Of a DNA stretch of 8,198 bases, positions 1 to 6,100 are shown one piece after another (position 1 is the stretch's first letter; each line of letters begins with the position of its first letter). Below the pieces are notes generated by a model. That model searched no databases and was not told where the DNA came from. It was given only the letters and a program-made list of their open reading frames with translations. A program made the translations under genes and the position numbers. The stretch covers positions 1 to 8,198 of the forward strand of contig JACCSF010000105.1 of assembly GCA_013813135.1 (NCBI GenBank), written 5' to 3'. The stretch comes from Thermoleophilaceae bacterium. Its GTDB lineage: Bacteria > Actinomycetota > Thermoleophilia > Solirubrobacterales > Thermoleophilaceae.

Positions 1-538
1 CCTCCGAGGCGGCCGCCACGCGCTCGGGTCGCGCAGTCTCCAGCCCGAGCAGCTCCAGCGGCCCGGGCTCCAGCCGCGCCAGCCGGTCGCCGTCGCAGAA
101 CGCGCCCTCGCCCGCCGCGGCCCACCAGTCCCGCGACGGCACCAGCTCCGCGACGAAGCCGACCTCCACGTCGCCCATGCGATCCCCCGACGCCACCGCG
201 ATCGACACGCACGCGAAGGGAAGGCCTCGCTTTGCGTTCACCGAGCCGTCGATCGGGTCGACAACCACCCGCGCGTCGGCGGAGCCTCCGCCGATGGCCA
301 CCTCGCCGCGCTCCTCAGACACCGCGACCAGCGGCACGCCCAGCGCCTCGAGCTCGGCGAACACCGCGTCCTCGGCCGCCCTGTCCACCGCGAGCGTGGT
401 GTCGCCGCCCTCGCCCTCGCCCTGTGGCACCGACCGCTCGGCGGTGCTCGTCATCCCCGCCACCGCCTCGCGCGCCGCGTGGGCCGCGCGGCGGCACAGC
501 CCGAGCCAGTCGGCGTCCGGGAGCGGCATCTTCGCCAT
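1..538 (-). CDS. Inositol monophosphatase family protein (partial, C-terminus beyond window)
   Basis: Mg-dependent sugar/inositol-phosphate phosphatase of the IMPase/SuhB/CysQ fold, expected in the cytosol. Only the N-terminal 179 residues are in the window; family members are usually about 260-270, so roughly two thirds is visible. Seen: a GDTTLAVD block (residues 45-52), the SEE motif (74-76) supplying the first metal ligand, and the signature DPIDGSVNAKRGLP from residue 94, with metal aspartates D94 and D97. The distal WDxAAG motif would lie off the left edge. Start is uncertain. ATG 538 is used here; in-frame ATG 550 has no ribosome site; ATG 529 has an AGGA eight bases upstream and may be the true start. 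A GEGEGG stretch (residues 40-45) comes from a short hexamer repeat. The substrate (inositol-1-P, histidinol-P, PAP or another) cannot be told from this part. The gene is head-to-head with the small membrane-protein gene. Confidence 0.88.
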   Translation of the reverse strand, partial: MAKMPLPDADWLGLCRRAAHAAREAVAGMTSTAERSVPQGEGEGGDTTLAVDRAAEDAVFAELEALGVPLVAVSEERGEVAIGGGSADARVVVDPIDGSVNAKRGLPFACVSIAVASGDRMGDVEVGFVAELVPSRDWWAAAGEGAFCDGDRLARLEPGPLELLGLETARPERVAAASE

Positions 539-545
539 CCTAGGC

Positions 546-553
546 GCCATACT
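546..553. promoter_or_regulatory. Possible shared bidirectional promoter core between divergent genes
   Basis: The start codons of the IMPase-family gene (529, 538 or 550, minus) and of the small CxxC protein gene (562, plus) are only 11-32 bases apart. On the plus strand CATACT (548-553) resembles a -10 element and sits eight bases before ATG 562. On the minus strand the same bases read TATGGC (551-546), seven bases before ATG 538. The surrounding CCATACTGG is nearly symmetric. No good -35 hexamer is visible on either side. The placement and motif match are seen in the sequence; promoter activity is inferred. Confidence 0.25.
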
Positions 554-561
554 GGTCCGGC

Positions 562-798
562 ATGTGCATGCAATGCATGGCCGGAGCGATGACCGCCGTC
601 GGAGCGGCATCCGGAACACGCGCCTACCTGGGTAGCCGCCACTTCGGCTGGCTCACCCCGCAACGCCTGAAGGCGCTCACCGTGGCTCTCGCCGTGGCGG
701 CGTTGGTGGCGTCGGCGACGCTGGTGACGGGATCGACCGCCGCGCCCAAGCAAGCCGGTCAGCCGGCAGCCCAGGCGCACTCCCCGGCACAGCGCTGA
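562..798 (+). CDS. Small single-TM protein with N-terminal CxxC (MCMQCM) motif, function unknown
   Basis: A 78-residue protein of unknown function. It begins Met-Cys-Met-Gln-Cys-Met, giving a CxxC (C2, C5) at the extreme N-terminus. A small-residue-rich, weakly hydrophobic stretch follows (7-24, containing ASGTRAYLG). A basic, aromatic segment comes next (25-37), then a clear transmembrane helix (about 38-56) and a polar Ala/Pro/Gln tail (59-78). ATG 562 is the first possible start, because an in-frame TAG lies at 541-543; ATGs at 568 and 577 would remove one or both cysteines. No Shine-Dalgarno is visible, so translation may be leaderless. From memory, short proteins with an N-terminus of this type recur in Thermoleophilia genomes, which supports a real gene, but no function is known to me. 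The CxxC could bind metal or undergo thiol redox chemistry; this is speculation. Confidence 0.7.
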   Translation: MCMQCMAGAMTAVGAASGTRAYLGSRHFGWLTPQRLKALTVALAVAALVASATLVTGSTAAPKQAGQPAAQAHSPAQR

Positions 799-824
799 TA
801 GCCAAGGCCGCGGTGTATCTGTCG

Positions 825-853
825 TTCGCCGGCTGAAAAGGGCGGCGTATCCT
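825..853 (+). promoter_or_regulatory. Candidate promoter for the helicase-nuclease gene, giving a near-leaderless mRNA
   Basis: In the 63-base gap after the small gene, TTCGCC (825-830) and TATCCT (848-853) are separated by 17 bases. TATCCT fits an actinobacterial -10 well; TTCGCC matches the -35 consensus poorly. The -10 ends eight bases before ATG 862, so transcription would start at or within one or two bases of the start codon. The only purine-rich run, AAAAGGG (836-842), is about 19 bases from the ATG, too far for a ribosome site. This is consistent with leaderless translation. No terminator with a U-run is seen in the gap. Confidence 0.4.
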
Positions 854-861
854 AAATCGGC

Positions 862-3800
862 ATGCCTGACCTCCTCGACGGCCTGAACGCGAACCAGCGC
901 GCGGTCGTCACGCATCCCGGGGGGCCGCTGCTGGTCGTGGCCGGCGCGGGCACCGGGAAGACCCGCACCCTCACCCGCCGCTTCGCCTGGCTCGTCGAGC
1001 AGGGCACGCCGGCGGACGGGATCCTCGCGCTGACCTTCTCGAGCCCCGCCGCGGCGGAGATGCGCGAGCGACTCGAGACGCTGCTGGAGGCTCCCTACGA
1101 GGAGCTCAACGTCTCGACGTTCCACGCGTTCTGCGTGAAGCTGCTGCGCGACGAGGCGCTCGAGGCCTGCGTGGACCCGTTCCTCTCCCCGGTGACCCCG
1201 GCGGACCGGCTCGCGCTGTTGTTGGAGCGGATCAACGAGCTGTCGCTGCGCCATCACGAGATCCGCGGCAACCCGGCGCCGCTGCTGGCCAGCTTCGTGT
1301 CGCGCATCGACCGCCTGAAGGACGAGCTGGTCACAGCCGAGGAGCTGCGTGCCTGGGCCGAGGCGCTCCCCACGCCCACCGACGCCGACCGCGCCCACGC
1401 CAACCGCGAGCGTGAGTTCGCTCGCCTCTACGCCGACCACGACCGCCTGCTGGAGGAGCGCGGCGCACTCGACTTCGGGGACCTGATCGTGCGCGCCTAC
1501 AAGCTGCTGCACGAGCGCCCGCACGTGCGCGAGCGCACCGCGCGGCGCTTCCGGCACGTGCTGGTGGATGAGTACCAGGACACGAACTTCGCCCAGGGGA
1601 TGCTGCTGCGCCTGCTGGTCGAGGAGCACGCGAACGTCACCGTCGTCGGCGACGACGATCAGGCCATCTACCGCTTCCGCGGCGCGTCGCAGAAGAACCT
1701 GCTCGAGTTCGAGCGCGAGCTGCCCGACGTCACGACGATCAAGCTGGAGCGCAACTTCCGCTCTGGGCGTCGCGTCCTGGACGCCGCCGCGGCCGTGGTG
1801 GCGCCCATAGAGGCACGCGTGCAGAAAAAGCTCACCGGCGCCAGCGGCGGCCGCGTGCGCTTCTGGCGCTGCAGCTCGGAGCGCGCCCAGGCGCAGGCGG
1901 TGGCGGCCGAGGCCGAGCGCCTGATCGCCGGCGGCGTGCCGCCGGAGGAGATCTGCGTGCTGGTGCGCTCGGTCAAGGGTGAGGGATCCGTGGTGGCCGC
2001 GGCGCTCGAGGAGCGCGCGATTCCCTTCCGCACGCTCGGCGCCGCCGCCTACTTCCAGCGGGCCGAGGTGCGCGACGTGCTCGCCTGGCTGCGCGCCCTC
2101 GCCGACCCGGGCGACTCGGGAGCCGTCGTGCGCGCGCTGAGCCGGCCCCCGATCGAGCTGCGCTCCGTCGACGTCGCGCGGCTGACGCAGCTGGCCCGCC
2201 GGCGCAAGCTCGACATGCCGTCGGCCGTCGCCGCCGCCCTGGAGGGCCCGCAGCTCTCCGAGGAGGGACGCGACCGGGCGCGCGCCTTCCTGCGGCTCTA
2301 CCGCTCCGCGTCCACGGCCTTCGAGGACCGCCGCCCCGACGCCTTCGTGATGCGGCTGATCGAGCGCACCGGCCTGCGCCGCCAGCAGGTGTTCGCCACC
2401 CACGCCGACACCGTCGAGCGCTTGCGCAACATCGCCAAGCTGCCCGAGCTGGCCACCGCCTACATGCGCCGCGAGCCCCAGGCCACGGCGCGCGAGTTCG
2501 CGCGCTACCTGGCCGCCGTGGCCGAGTCGGGCCTGCGCGAGGAGGAGGCCGTCGGCCAGCCGGCGACGCCGGCCGTGCCGGTCATGACAATGCACGCCGC
2601 CAAGGGGCTCGAGTTCGACCACGTGTTCGTGCTCGGGCTGTCCGCGGGCGCCATGCCCGGCCCCTTCCGGGCGCCCAACGGGGACGTGCCCGACGAGCTG
2701 CTCAAGGAGCGGATCGACGCCGAGTCGCCGCGGGCGGTGCACGAGGCCGAGCTGCGGCGGCTGCTGCACGTGGCGATGACGCGCGCGCGCAAGGGCCTCG
2801 TGCTCGCCTGGGCCGAGACGGGCCCGCCCGGCACCACGCCCCGGCCGTCGCCGTTCTACGACGAGGCGCGCGTGGCGCTCGACGTCGAGGAGGAGCCGTT
2901 CGAGGAGGAGCTGTTCGGCCCGGCGGAGGGCCTGCACTCCACCTTCCGAATCATGCGCGACGAGCTGCTCGACACCGTCGCGCGCGTCGGTGGGCGCCTC
3001 GGCGAGATGCGCCTCGACACCTACCTCGACGTGGACCAGGCCGTGGCTCGCTACCTCGAGCTGATCAAGGTGGCGGCGCTGATCGAGCGCGCCCGCGAGG
3101 GGCAGTCGCTGGAAACGGCGCTGCCCGAGGTCAACGAGATCCTCGCCCAGTGCGCCACGACCGAGCAGCGCGAGGTCTTCGAGGAGTCGGGCCTCGACGG
3201 CTGGCTGCGCGACACGGGCCGCGACCCGGCCGAGCTGCCCGGTTCGACGAACGGGTCCGACGCCTCGCTCGACCCCTTCATCCCGCGCCGCGGGCGCGGG
3301 CTGATGCTGTCCGCCTCAGACATCGACACGTACCGGATCTGCCCGCTCAAGTATAAGTTCGCGCGCGTCTTCCGGATCCCGCAGGAACCAACCATCAACC
3401 AGCGCTTCGGGATCGTCATGCACCAGGTGCTGGAGCGCTTCCACACCGAGGGCGGCGGATCGCTGGACCGCCTGCGCGAGCTGTTCGAGATCTCCTGGCG
3501 CCGGTCGGGCTTCGGCGAGTCCGACGACGAGCTGCAGTTCCGCGAGCGCGCCGTGGAGTCGCTCGAGCGCTACTGGCGCCTCGACCACGACTCGCAGGCC
3601 GAGCCGGTCTGGTTCGAGCGCTCGTTCGCGTTCAAGATCGGGCCACACCTGCTGCGCGGGCGCGTCGACCGCGTCGACCGTCACCCGGACGGCTCCTTTG
3701 AGCTGATCGACTACAAGACCGGCAAGGCCAAGACCGAGGACGAGCTGCGCGAGGACGTGCAACTGTCCGTCTACCAGATGGGTGCCCGCGAGTCGTGGCG

Positions 3801-4008
3801 GCTGGAGACCTCGGCCCAGAGCTACTACTACGTGCTGACCGGCGAGAAGGTGCCCGTCAAACACTCGGCCGAGGAGCTCGAGCGCGTGCGCGCGACGGTC
3901 TCCGACATCGCCTCAGGCATCCTCAAACAGCGCTTCGAACCGACCCCCTCGCCGGACATCTGCCGCTTCTGCGACTACCGGATCATCTGTCCAGCTGCCG
4001 AGAAGTAG
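862..4008 (+). CDS. UvrD-family superfamily 1 helicase fused to Fe-S PD-(D/E)XK nuclease (AdnB/AddB-like)
   Basis: ATP-driven 3'-5' DNA translocase with a C-terminal nuclease, expected to process DNA double-strand ends for recombination. Helicase motifs in order: Q12; Walker A AGAGTGKT (27-34, K33); Walker B DEYQD (236-240); GDDDQAIYRFRG (263-274); NFRS (298-301); MTMHAAKGLEF (575-585); HVAMTRAR (636-643). A linker of about 170 residues follows, then a RecB-type nuclease: H854, D936, D950-x-K952 in IDYKTGK, and QxxxY (Q967/Y971). Four cysteines, C827 plus C1034, C1037 and C1043, match the 4Fe-4S staple of AddB and AdnA/AdnB nucleases. All catalytic residues are intact. At 1048 residues its length is like mycobacterial AdnA/AdnB. 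The start is firm: an in-frame TAA (853-855) lies just upstream and the Q motif follows immediately. No partner subunit gene adjoins it. The downstream DUF6458-type gene is 36 bases away and may be co-transcribed. An adnB symbol is not assigned because orthology cannot be shown here. Confidence 0.95.
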   Translation: MPDLLDGLNANQRAVVTHPGGPLLVVAGAGTGKTRTLTRRFAWLVEQGTPADGILALTFSSPAAAEMRERLETLLEAPYEELNVSTFHAFCVKLLRDEALEACVDPFLSPVTPADRLALLLERINELSLRHHEIRGNPAPLLASFVSRIDRLKDELVTAEELRAWAEALPTPTDADRAHANREREFARLYADHDRLLEERGALDFGDLIVRAYKLLHERPHVRERTARRFRHVLVDEYQDTNFAQGMLLRLLVEEHANVTVVGDDDQAIYRFRGASQKNLLEFERELPDVTTIKLERNFRSGRRVLDAAAAVVAPIEARVQKKLTGASGGRVRFWRCSSERAQAQAVAAEAERLIAGGVPPEEICVLVRSVKGEGSVVAAALEERAIPFRTLGAAAYFQRAEVRDVLAWLRALADPGDSGAVVRALSRPPIELRSVDVARLTQLARRRKLDMPSAVAAALEGPQLSEEGRDRARAFLRLYRSASTAFEDRRPDAFVMRLIERTGLRRQQVFATHADTVERLRNIAKLPELATAYMRREPQATAREFARYLAAVAESGLREEEAVGQPATPAVPVMTMHAAKGLEFDHVFVLGLSAGAMPGPFRAPNGDVPDELLKERIDAESPRAVHEAELRRLLHVAMTRARKGLVLAWAETGPPGTTPRPSPFYDEARVALDVEEEPFEEELFGPAEGLHSTFRIMRDELLDTVARVGGRLGEMRLDTYLDVDQAVARYLELIKVAALIERAREGQSLETALPEVNEILAQCATTEQREVFEESGLDGWLRDTGRDPAELPGSTNGSDASLDPFIPRRGRGLMLSASDIDTYRICPLKYKFARVFRIPQEPTINQRFGIVMHQVLERFHTEGGGSLDRLRELFEISWRRSGFGESDDELQFRERAVESLERYWRLDHDSQAEPVWFERSFAFKIGPHLLRGRVDRVDRHPDGSFELIDYKTGKAKTEDELREDVQLSVYQMGARESWRLETSAQSYYYVLTGEKVPVKHSAEELERVRATVSDIASGILKQRFEPTPSPDICRFCDYRIICPAAEK

Positions 4009-4027
4009 CGTTTCCCGTCCGGTCCGC

Positions 4028-4034
4028 AGGGGAA
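4028..4034 (+). promoter_or_regulatory. Ribosome binding site of the small two-TM protein gene
   Basis: AGGGGAA ends ten bases before ATG 4045, in the 36-base gap after the helicase-nuclease stop. It is one of only two convincing Shine-Dalgarno sites in the window. This suggests the gene is translated from a longer message, probably read through from the helicase gene. A TTCCC at 4012-4016 could pair with GGGAA at 4030-4034 across a 13-base loop and partly mask the site, but the stem is short. Confidence 0.5.
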
Positions 4035-4044
4035 CCTGTGGGTC

Positions 4045-4251
4045 ATGGCGATAGGAACATCACTCTTCTTGATCGCGGTCGGGGCGATCCTGAGGTACGC
4101 CGTCGACGCGACGGTGGCCGGAGTCGACATCCAGACGGCCGGCCTGATCCTGATGATCATCGGCGTCGTAGGGCTGGTGATCGGGCTGTTCCTTATCACC
4201 CAGTCCCGCAGCGACGCGCCTGCCGCTGACGACCCGCGCAGACCGCTCTAG
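4045..4251 (+). CDS. DUF6458-like small membrane protein
   Basis: A 68-residue integral membrane protein of unknown function. The N-terminus MAIGTSLFLIAVGAILRYAV begins the first helix (about residues 5-20). A short loop with VAGVDIQTAG follows, then a second, very hydrophobic helix (about 31-51) and a short charged tail (SRSDAPAADDPRRPL). The combination of GxSLFLIAVGAILRYAV, VDIQTxGxILMIxG and the length matches the small actinobacterial family I know as DUF6458. The name is from memory, not from a search. The start is supported by an AGGGGAA ribosome site ten bases upstream. It lies 36 bases after the helicase-nuclease on the same strand, with no visible terminator between them, so co-transcription is likely. 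Its stop TAG overlaps the stop of the convergent PAC2 gene. Confidence 0.82.
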   Translation: MAIGTSLFLIAVGAILRYAVDATVAGVDIQTAGLILMIIGVVGLVIGLFLITQSRSDAPAADDPRRPL

Positions 4252-5132
4252 GTCTGATCCGGCCCGCGCTGGCGCAGGAAGCGCTGAAAGTCGCGCGCGA
4301 TCGTATCCGCCGAGGGCAGGTCCTCTTCGTCGGGCGTGTCCAGCCCGACCTCGTCGACGGCCGTTTCGAGGCGCTCGACGAATGCCTTCACCTCGGGATC
4401 GCTTGCCACCGCGGCGCTGACCTGCCGCTCGTAGTCCTCCGCGGCGCTCTCCAGCTCGCCGGCGTCGACCACCACGCCTGCGATGCCCTCGAACGCGCGC
4501 ACGAGCGCCAGCGCCACCTTCGGGTTGGGCGCCGCGGCGACGTAATGCGGGACCGACGCCCACAGGCTCGCGGCCGGAATGCCGGCGCTGGCGAACGTGT
4601 TGTGCAGGACGCCGACGATCCCGGTCGGCCCCTCGTAGCTCGTGTGCTGGAAGCCGAGCCGGTCCACCAGCGAGCGGTCCGAGGCGAGGCCGGTGATCGC
4701 CACCGGGCGCGTGTGCGGGACATCCGCCAGCAGGGCGCCGAGCGTGATCACCATGCGCACGTCGAGCTCGCGCGCGGTCGCGACCAGGTTGTCGGTGTAG
4801 CGGCGCCACCGCAGCGACGGCTCGGTGGCCTGGAGCATCACGAGATCCCCCTCGGCGCCCGGCACGGCGGCTGCCGAGATGGTGGCCACCGGCCAGTCGA
4901 TCTCCCGCGTTATGCCCTCCGTGAGGCGCACCGTCGGGCGCACGGCGGTGAAGTCGAAGAACTCCTCCGGGTCGATCGACGCGACCTCCTCGGCGTCGAA
5001 GCTGCCGCGGATGAAGGAGACCGCCGCGGAGGCCGCCTCGCCCGCGTCGTTCCAGCCGTTGAACGCACACACCATCACCGGTCTGCGAAGAGAGGGCCGG
5101 TCGTTCCAGATCACGTCCTGCACCGACCTCAC
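4248..5132 (-). CDS. PAC2 family protein (proteasome-assembly-chaperone-like fold)
   Basis: A 294-residue cytosolic protein of the PAC2 family, related in fold to eukaryotic and archaeal proteasome assembly chaperones; its bacterial role is unresolved. Seen: VMVCAFNGWNDAGEAAS (residues 19-35), the classic family N-terminus; an FFDFTAVRPTVRL block; TLGALLADVPHTRPV; and SYEGPTGIVGVLHNTFASAGIPA, followed by SVPHYVAAAPNP. The C-terminal part is helical and acidic and ends in IARDFQRFLRQRG, a common tail in actinobacterial members. Start: GTG 5132 is used. In-frame GTG 5123 is equally possible and lies seven bases after a TACCGT that could be a -10 element, which would give a leaderless message. 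No good ribosome site precedes either. It is head-to-head with the OB-HD gene (40 bases) and tail-to-tail with the DUF6458-like gene (shared CTAG). No proteasome gene is nearby. Confidence 0.9.
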   Translation of the reverse strand: MRSVQDVIWNDRPSLRRPVMVCAFNGWNDAGEAASAAVSFIRGSFDAEEVASIDPEEFFDFTAVRPTVRLTEGITREIDWPVATISAAAVPGAEGDLVMLQATEPSLRWRRYTDNLVATARELDVRMVITLGALLADVPHTRPVAITGLASDRSLVDRLGFQHTSYEGPTGIVGVLHNTFASAGIPAASLWASVPHYVAAAPNPKVALALVRAFEGIAGVVVDAGELESAAEDYERQVSAAVASDPEVKAFVERLETAVDEVGLDTPDEEDLPSADTIARDFQRFLRQRGPDQT

Positions 5133-5155
5133 GGTACCCGACCGCGTCCGGGGCG

Positions 5156-5169
5156 CCCATCACGATGGG
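5156..5169. repeat. Inverted repeat CCCATC-AC-GATGGG in a divergent intergenic gap, possible operator
   Basis: A perfect 6-bp inverted repeat with a two-base centre lies in the 40-base gap between the divergent PAC2 and OB-HD genes, four bases before GTG 5173. Its location between two start codons suits a shared operator, or a small hairpin at the 5' end of the OB-HD message. The symmetry is seen directly; a regulatory role is inferred. Short palindromes arise easily by chance. Confidence 0.3.
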
Positions 5170-5172
5170 TGA

Positions 5173-6054
5173 GTGGCCACCGTGGAGCAGGCGATTACGA
5201 TCGCGGAGCTGCGCGCGGGCAGCGAGGTCGACGGGGTCTTCGCGTGCACGCGCAAGGACCGCCTCACCGCCAGGAGCGGCACGCCCTACCTGGCGGTCGA
5301 GCTGCGCGATCGCTCCGGCGCGATCCAGGCCCGCGCCTTCCGCGAGGCGGACTTCCTGGCGGGCCAGTTCGAGCGCGGCGAGCTGGTTGCGGTCAGCGGC
5401 CGCGTGGAGCGCTTTCGCGACGAGCTTCAGGTCGAGCTGCGCTCGATCCGGCGCGCCCAAGGGGCCGACCCCGCCGCGTTCCTGCCAACCGCCTACCGTG
5501 ACCTCGACGAGCTGGACGGCTTCCTCGAGCACCTCGGCCGCGAGGTCTACGACGCCGACCTGCGCGCCCTGCTCGACGCCTTCCTCGACGACGAGGAGTT
5601 CCGGGGGGAGCTGCGCCGGGCGCCCTGCACCCGCTCGGGCCACCATGCCTACCTCGGCGGCCTGCTGGAGCACACGGTCGCCGTTGGCACGCTGGCGGTG
5701 GAGGCCTGCGCCCTGCATCCCCGCCTCAACTCGGACCTGCTGATCTGCGCCGCCCTGCTGCACGACATCGGGAAGCTGCGGGAATTCGAGCTGGGCGCCG
5801 AGATCGCGTTCAGCGAGGCCGGCGCGCTGGTCGGCCACGTCGTCCTCGGCCAGCAGATGATCGTGGAGCGCGCCGCGCAGCTGAACGGCTTTCCGGACGA
5901 GAAGCTGCATGCGGTGCTGCACTGCGTGCTCGCCCACCACGGCGCCGACGCCCTACCGGGCAGGCGCTTCCGCACCCCCGAGGCGCTCGCCCTTCAGCGC
6001 ATCAACGCGCTCGACGCGTCCGTAAAGGGCGCGCTCGAACACGGTCTGGACTGA
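5173..6054 (+). CDS. OB-fold plus HD-domain phosphohydrolase, YhaM-type 3'-5' exonuclease
   Basis: Probable metal-dependent 3'-5' exonuclease on RNA or single-stranded DNA, resembling Firmicute YhaM. An N-terminal OB-fold nucleic-acid-binding domain (about residues 15-95) contains FACTRKDRLTARSGTPYLAVEL and GELVAVSGRVERF. A linker follows, then an HD domain with GHHAYLGGLLEHT (156-168), the signature LLHDIGK (HD at 197-198), H222, H246/H250 and LAHHGAD (H255/H256), and D281 near the C-terminus. These are the expected metal ligands of a dinuclear HD enzyme. At 293 residues it is close to YhaM (about 310). Start: GTG 5173 directly follows an in-frame TGA (5170-5172). GTG 5182 has GGGTGAG eight bases upstream and may be the real start, shortening the protein by three residues. 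The gene is divergent from PAC2 and convergent with the epimerase gene. True substrate and polarity are inferred from the family. Confidence 0.88.
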   Translation: MATVEQAITIAELRAGSEVDGVFACTRKDRLTARSGTPYLAVELRDRSGAIQARAFREADFLAGQFERGELVAVSGRVERFRDELQVELRSIRRAQGADPAAFLPTAYRDLDELDGFLEHLGREVYDADLRALLDAFLDDEEFRGELRRAPCTRSGHHAYLGGLLEHTVAVGTLAVEACALHPRLNSDLLICAALLHDIGKLREFELGAEIAFSEAGALVGHVVLGQQMIVERAAQLNGFPDEKLHAVLHCVLAHHGADALPGRRFRTPEALALQRINALDASVKGALEHGLD

Positions 6055-6065
6055 CCCTCCGGGTC
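6053..6065 (+). terminator. Short hairpin GACCC-TCC-GGGTC at the OB-HD gene stop
   Basis: A 5-bp perfect stem with a three-base loop begins inside the TGA stop of the OB-HD gene. No U-run follows, so if it acts in termination it would be as a weak, non-canonical or pause-promoting element. High-GC actinobacteria often lack classical U-tract terminators. The stem is seen; its function is a guess. Confidence 0.22.
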
Positions 6066-6100
6066 CTCGACGCATGTCCGACGCCCGTGGGCGGCTGGGG

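Noticed and set aside
408..423. Short tandem hexamer CCCTCG (2.7 copies)
   Set aside because: It encodes GEGEGG in a loop before the GDTT motif of the IMPase. It is too short to call a repeat element, and alternating Gly/Glu codons explain it.
177..635. Plus-strand open frames over the IMPase gene
   Set aside because: They are antisense to clear IMPase motifs (SEE, DPIDGS) and have a Ser/Ala/Pro/Arg-rich composition typical of shadow frames.
451..2937. Very long minus-strand open frame (about 830 codons) running antisense through the helicase, the small gene and the IMPase start
   Set aside because: It lies opposite a helicase with every catalytic motif. Its product is low-complexity, rich in Arg/Gly/His/Leu/Ala, with no recognisable motif. 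Stop-free antisense frames of this kind are expected from the strong third-position GC bias.
4012..4034. TTCCC/GGGAA inverted repeat that could mask the ribosome site of the DUF6458-like gene
   Set aside because: The stem is only 5 bp with a 13-base loop, weak compared with chance pairing in DNA this GC-rich. It is noted in the ribosome-site entry only.
4060..5940. Minus-strand open frame of about 626 codons across the OB-HD, PAC2 and DUF6458-like region
   Set aside because: It is antisense to the OB-HD gene and then in a wrong frame through the PAC2 gene. Its translation is low-complexity Arg/Gly/Ala-rich, and the PAC2 and HD motifs are all in other frames.
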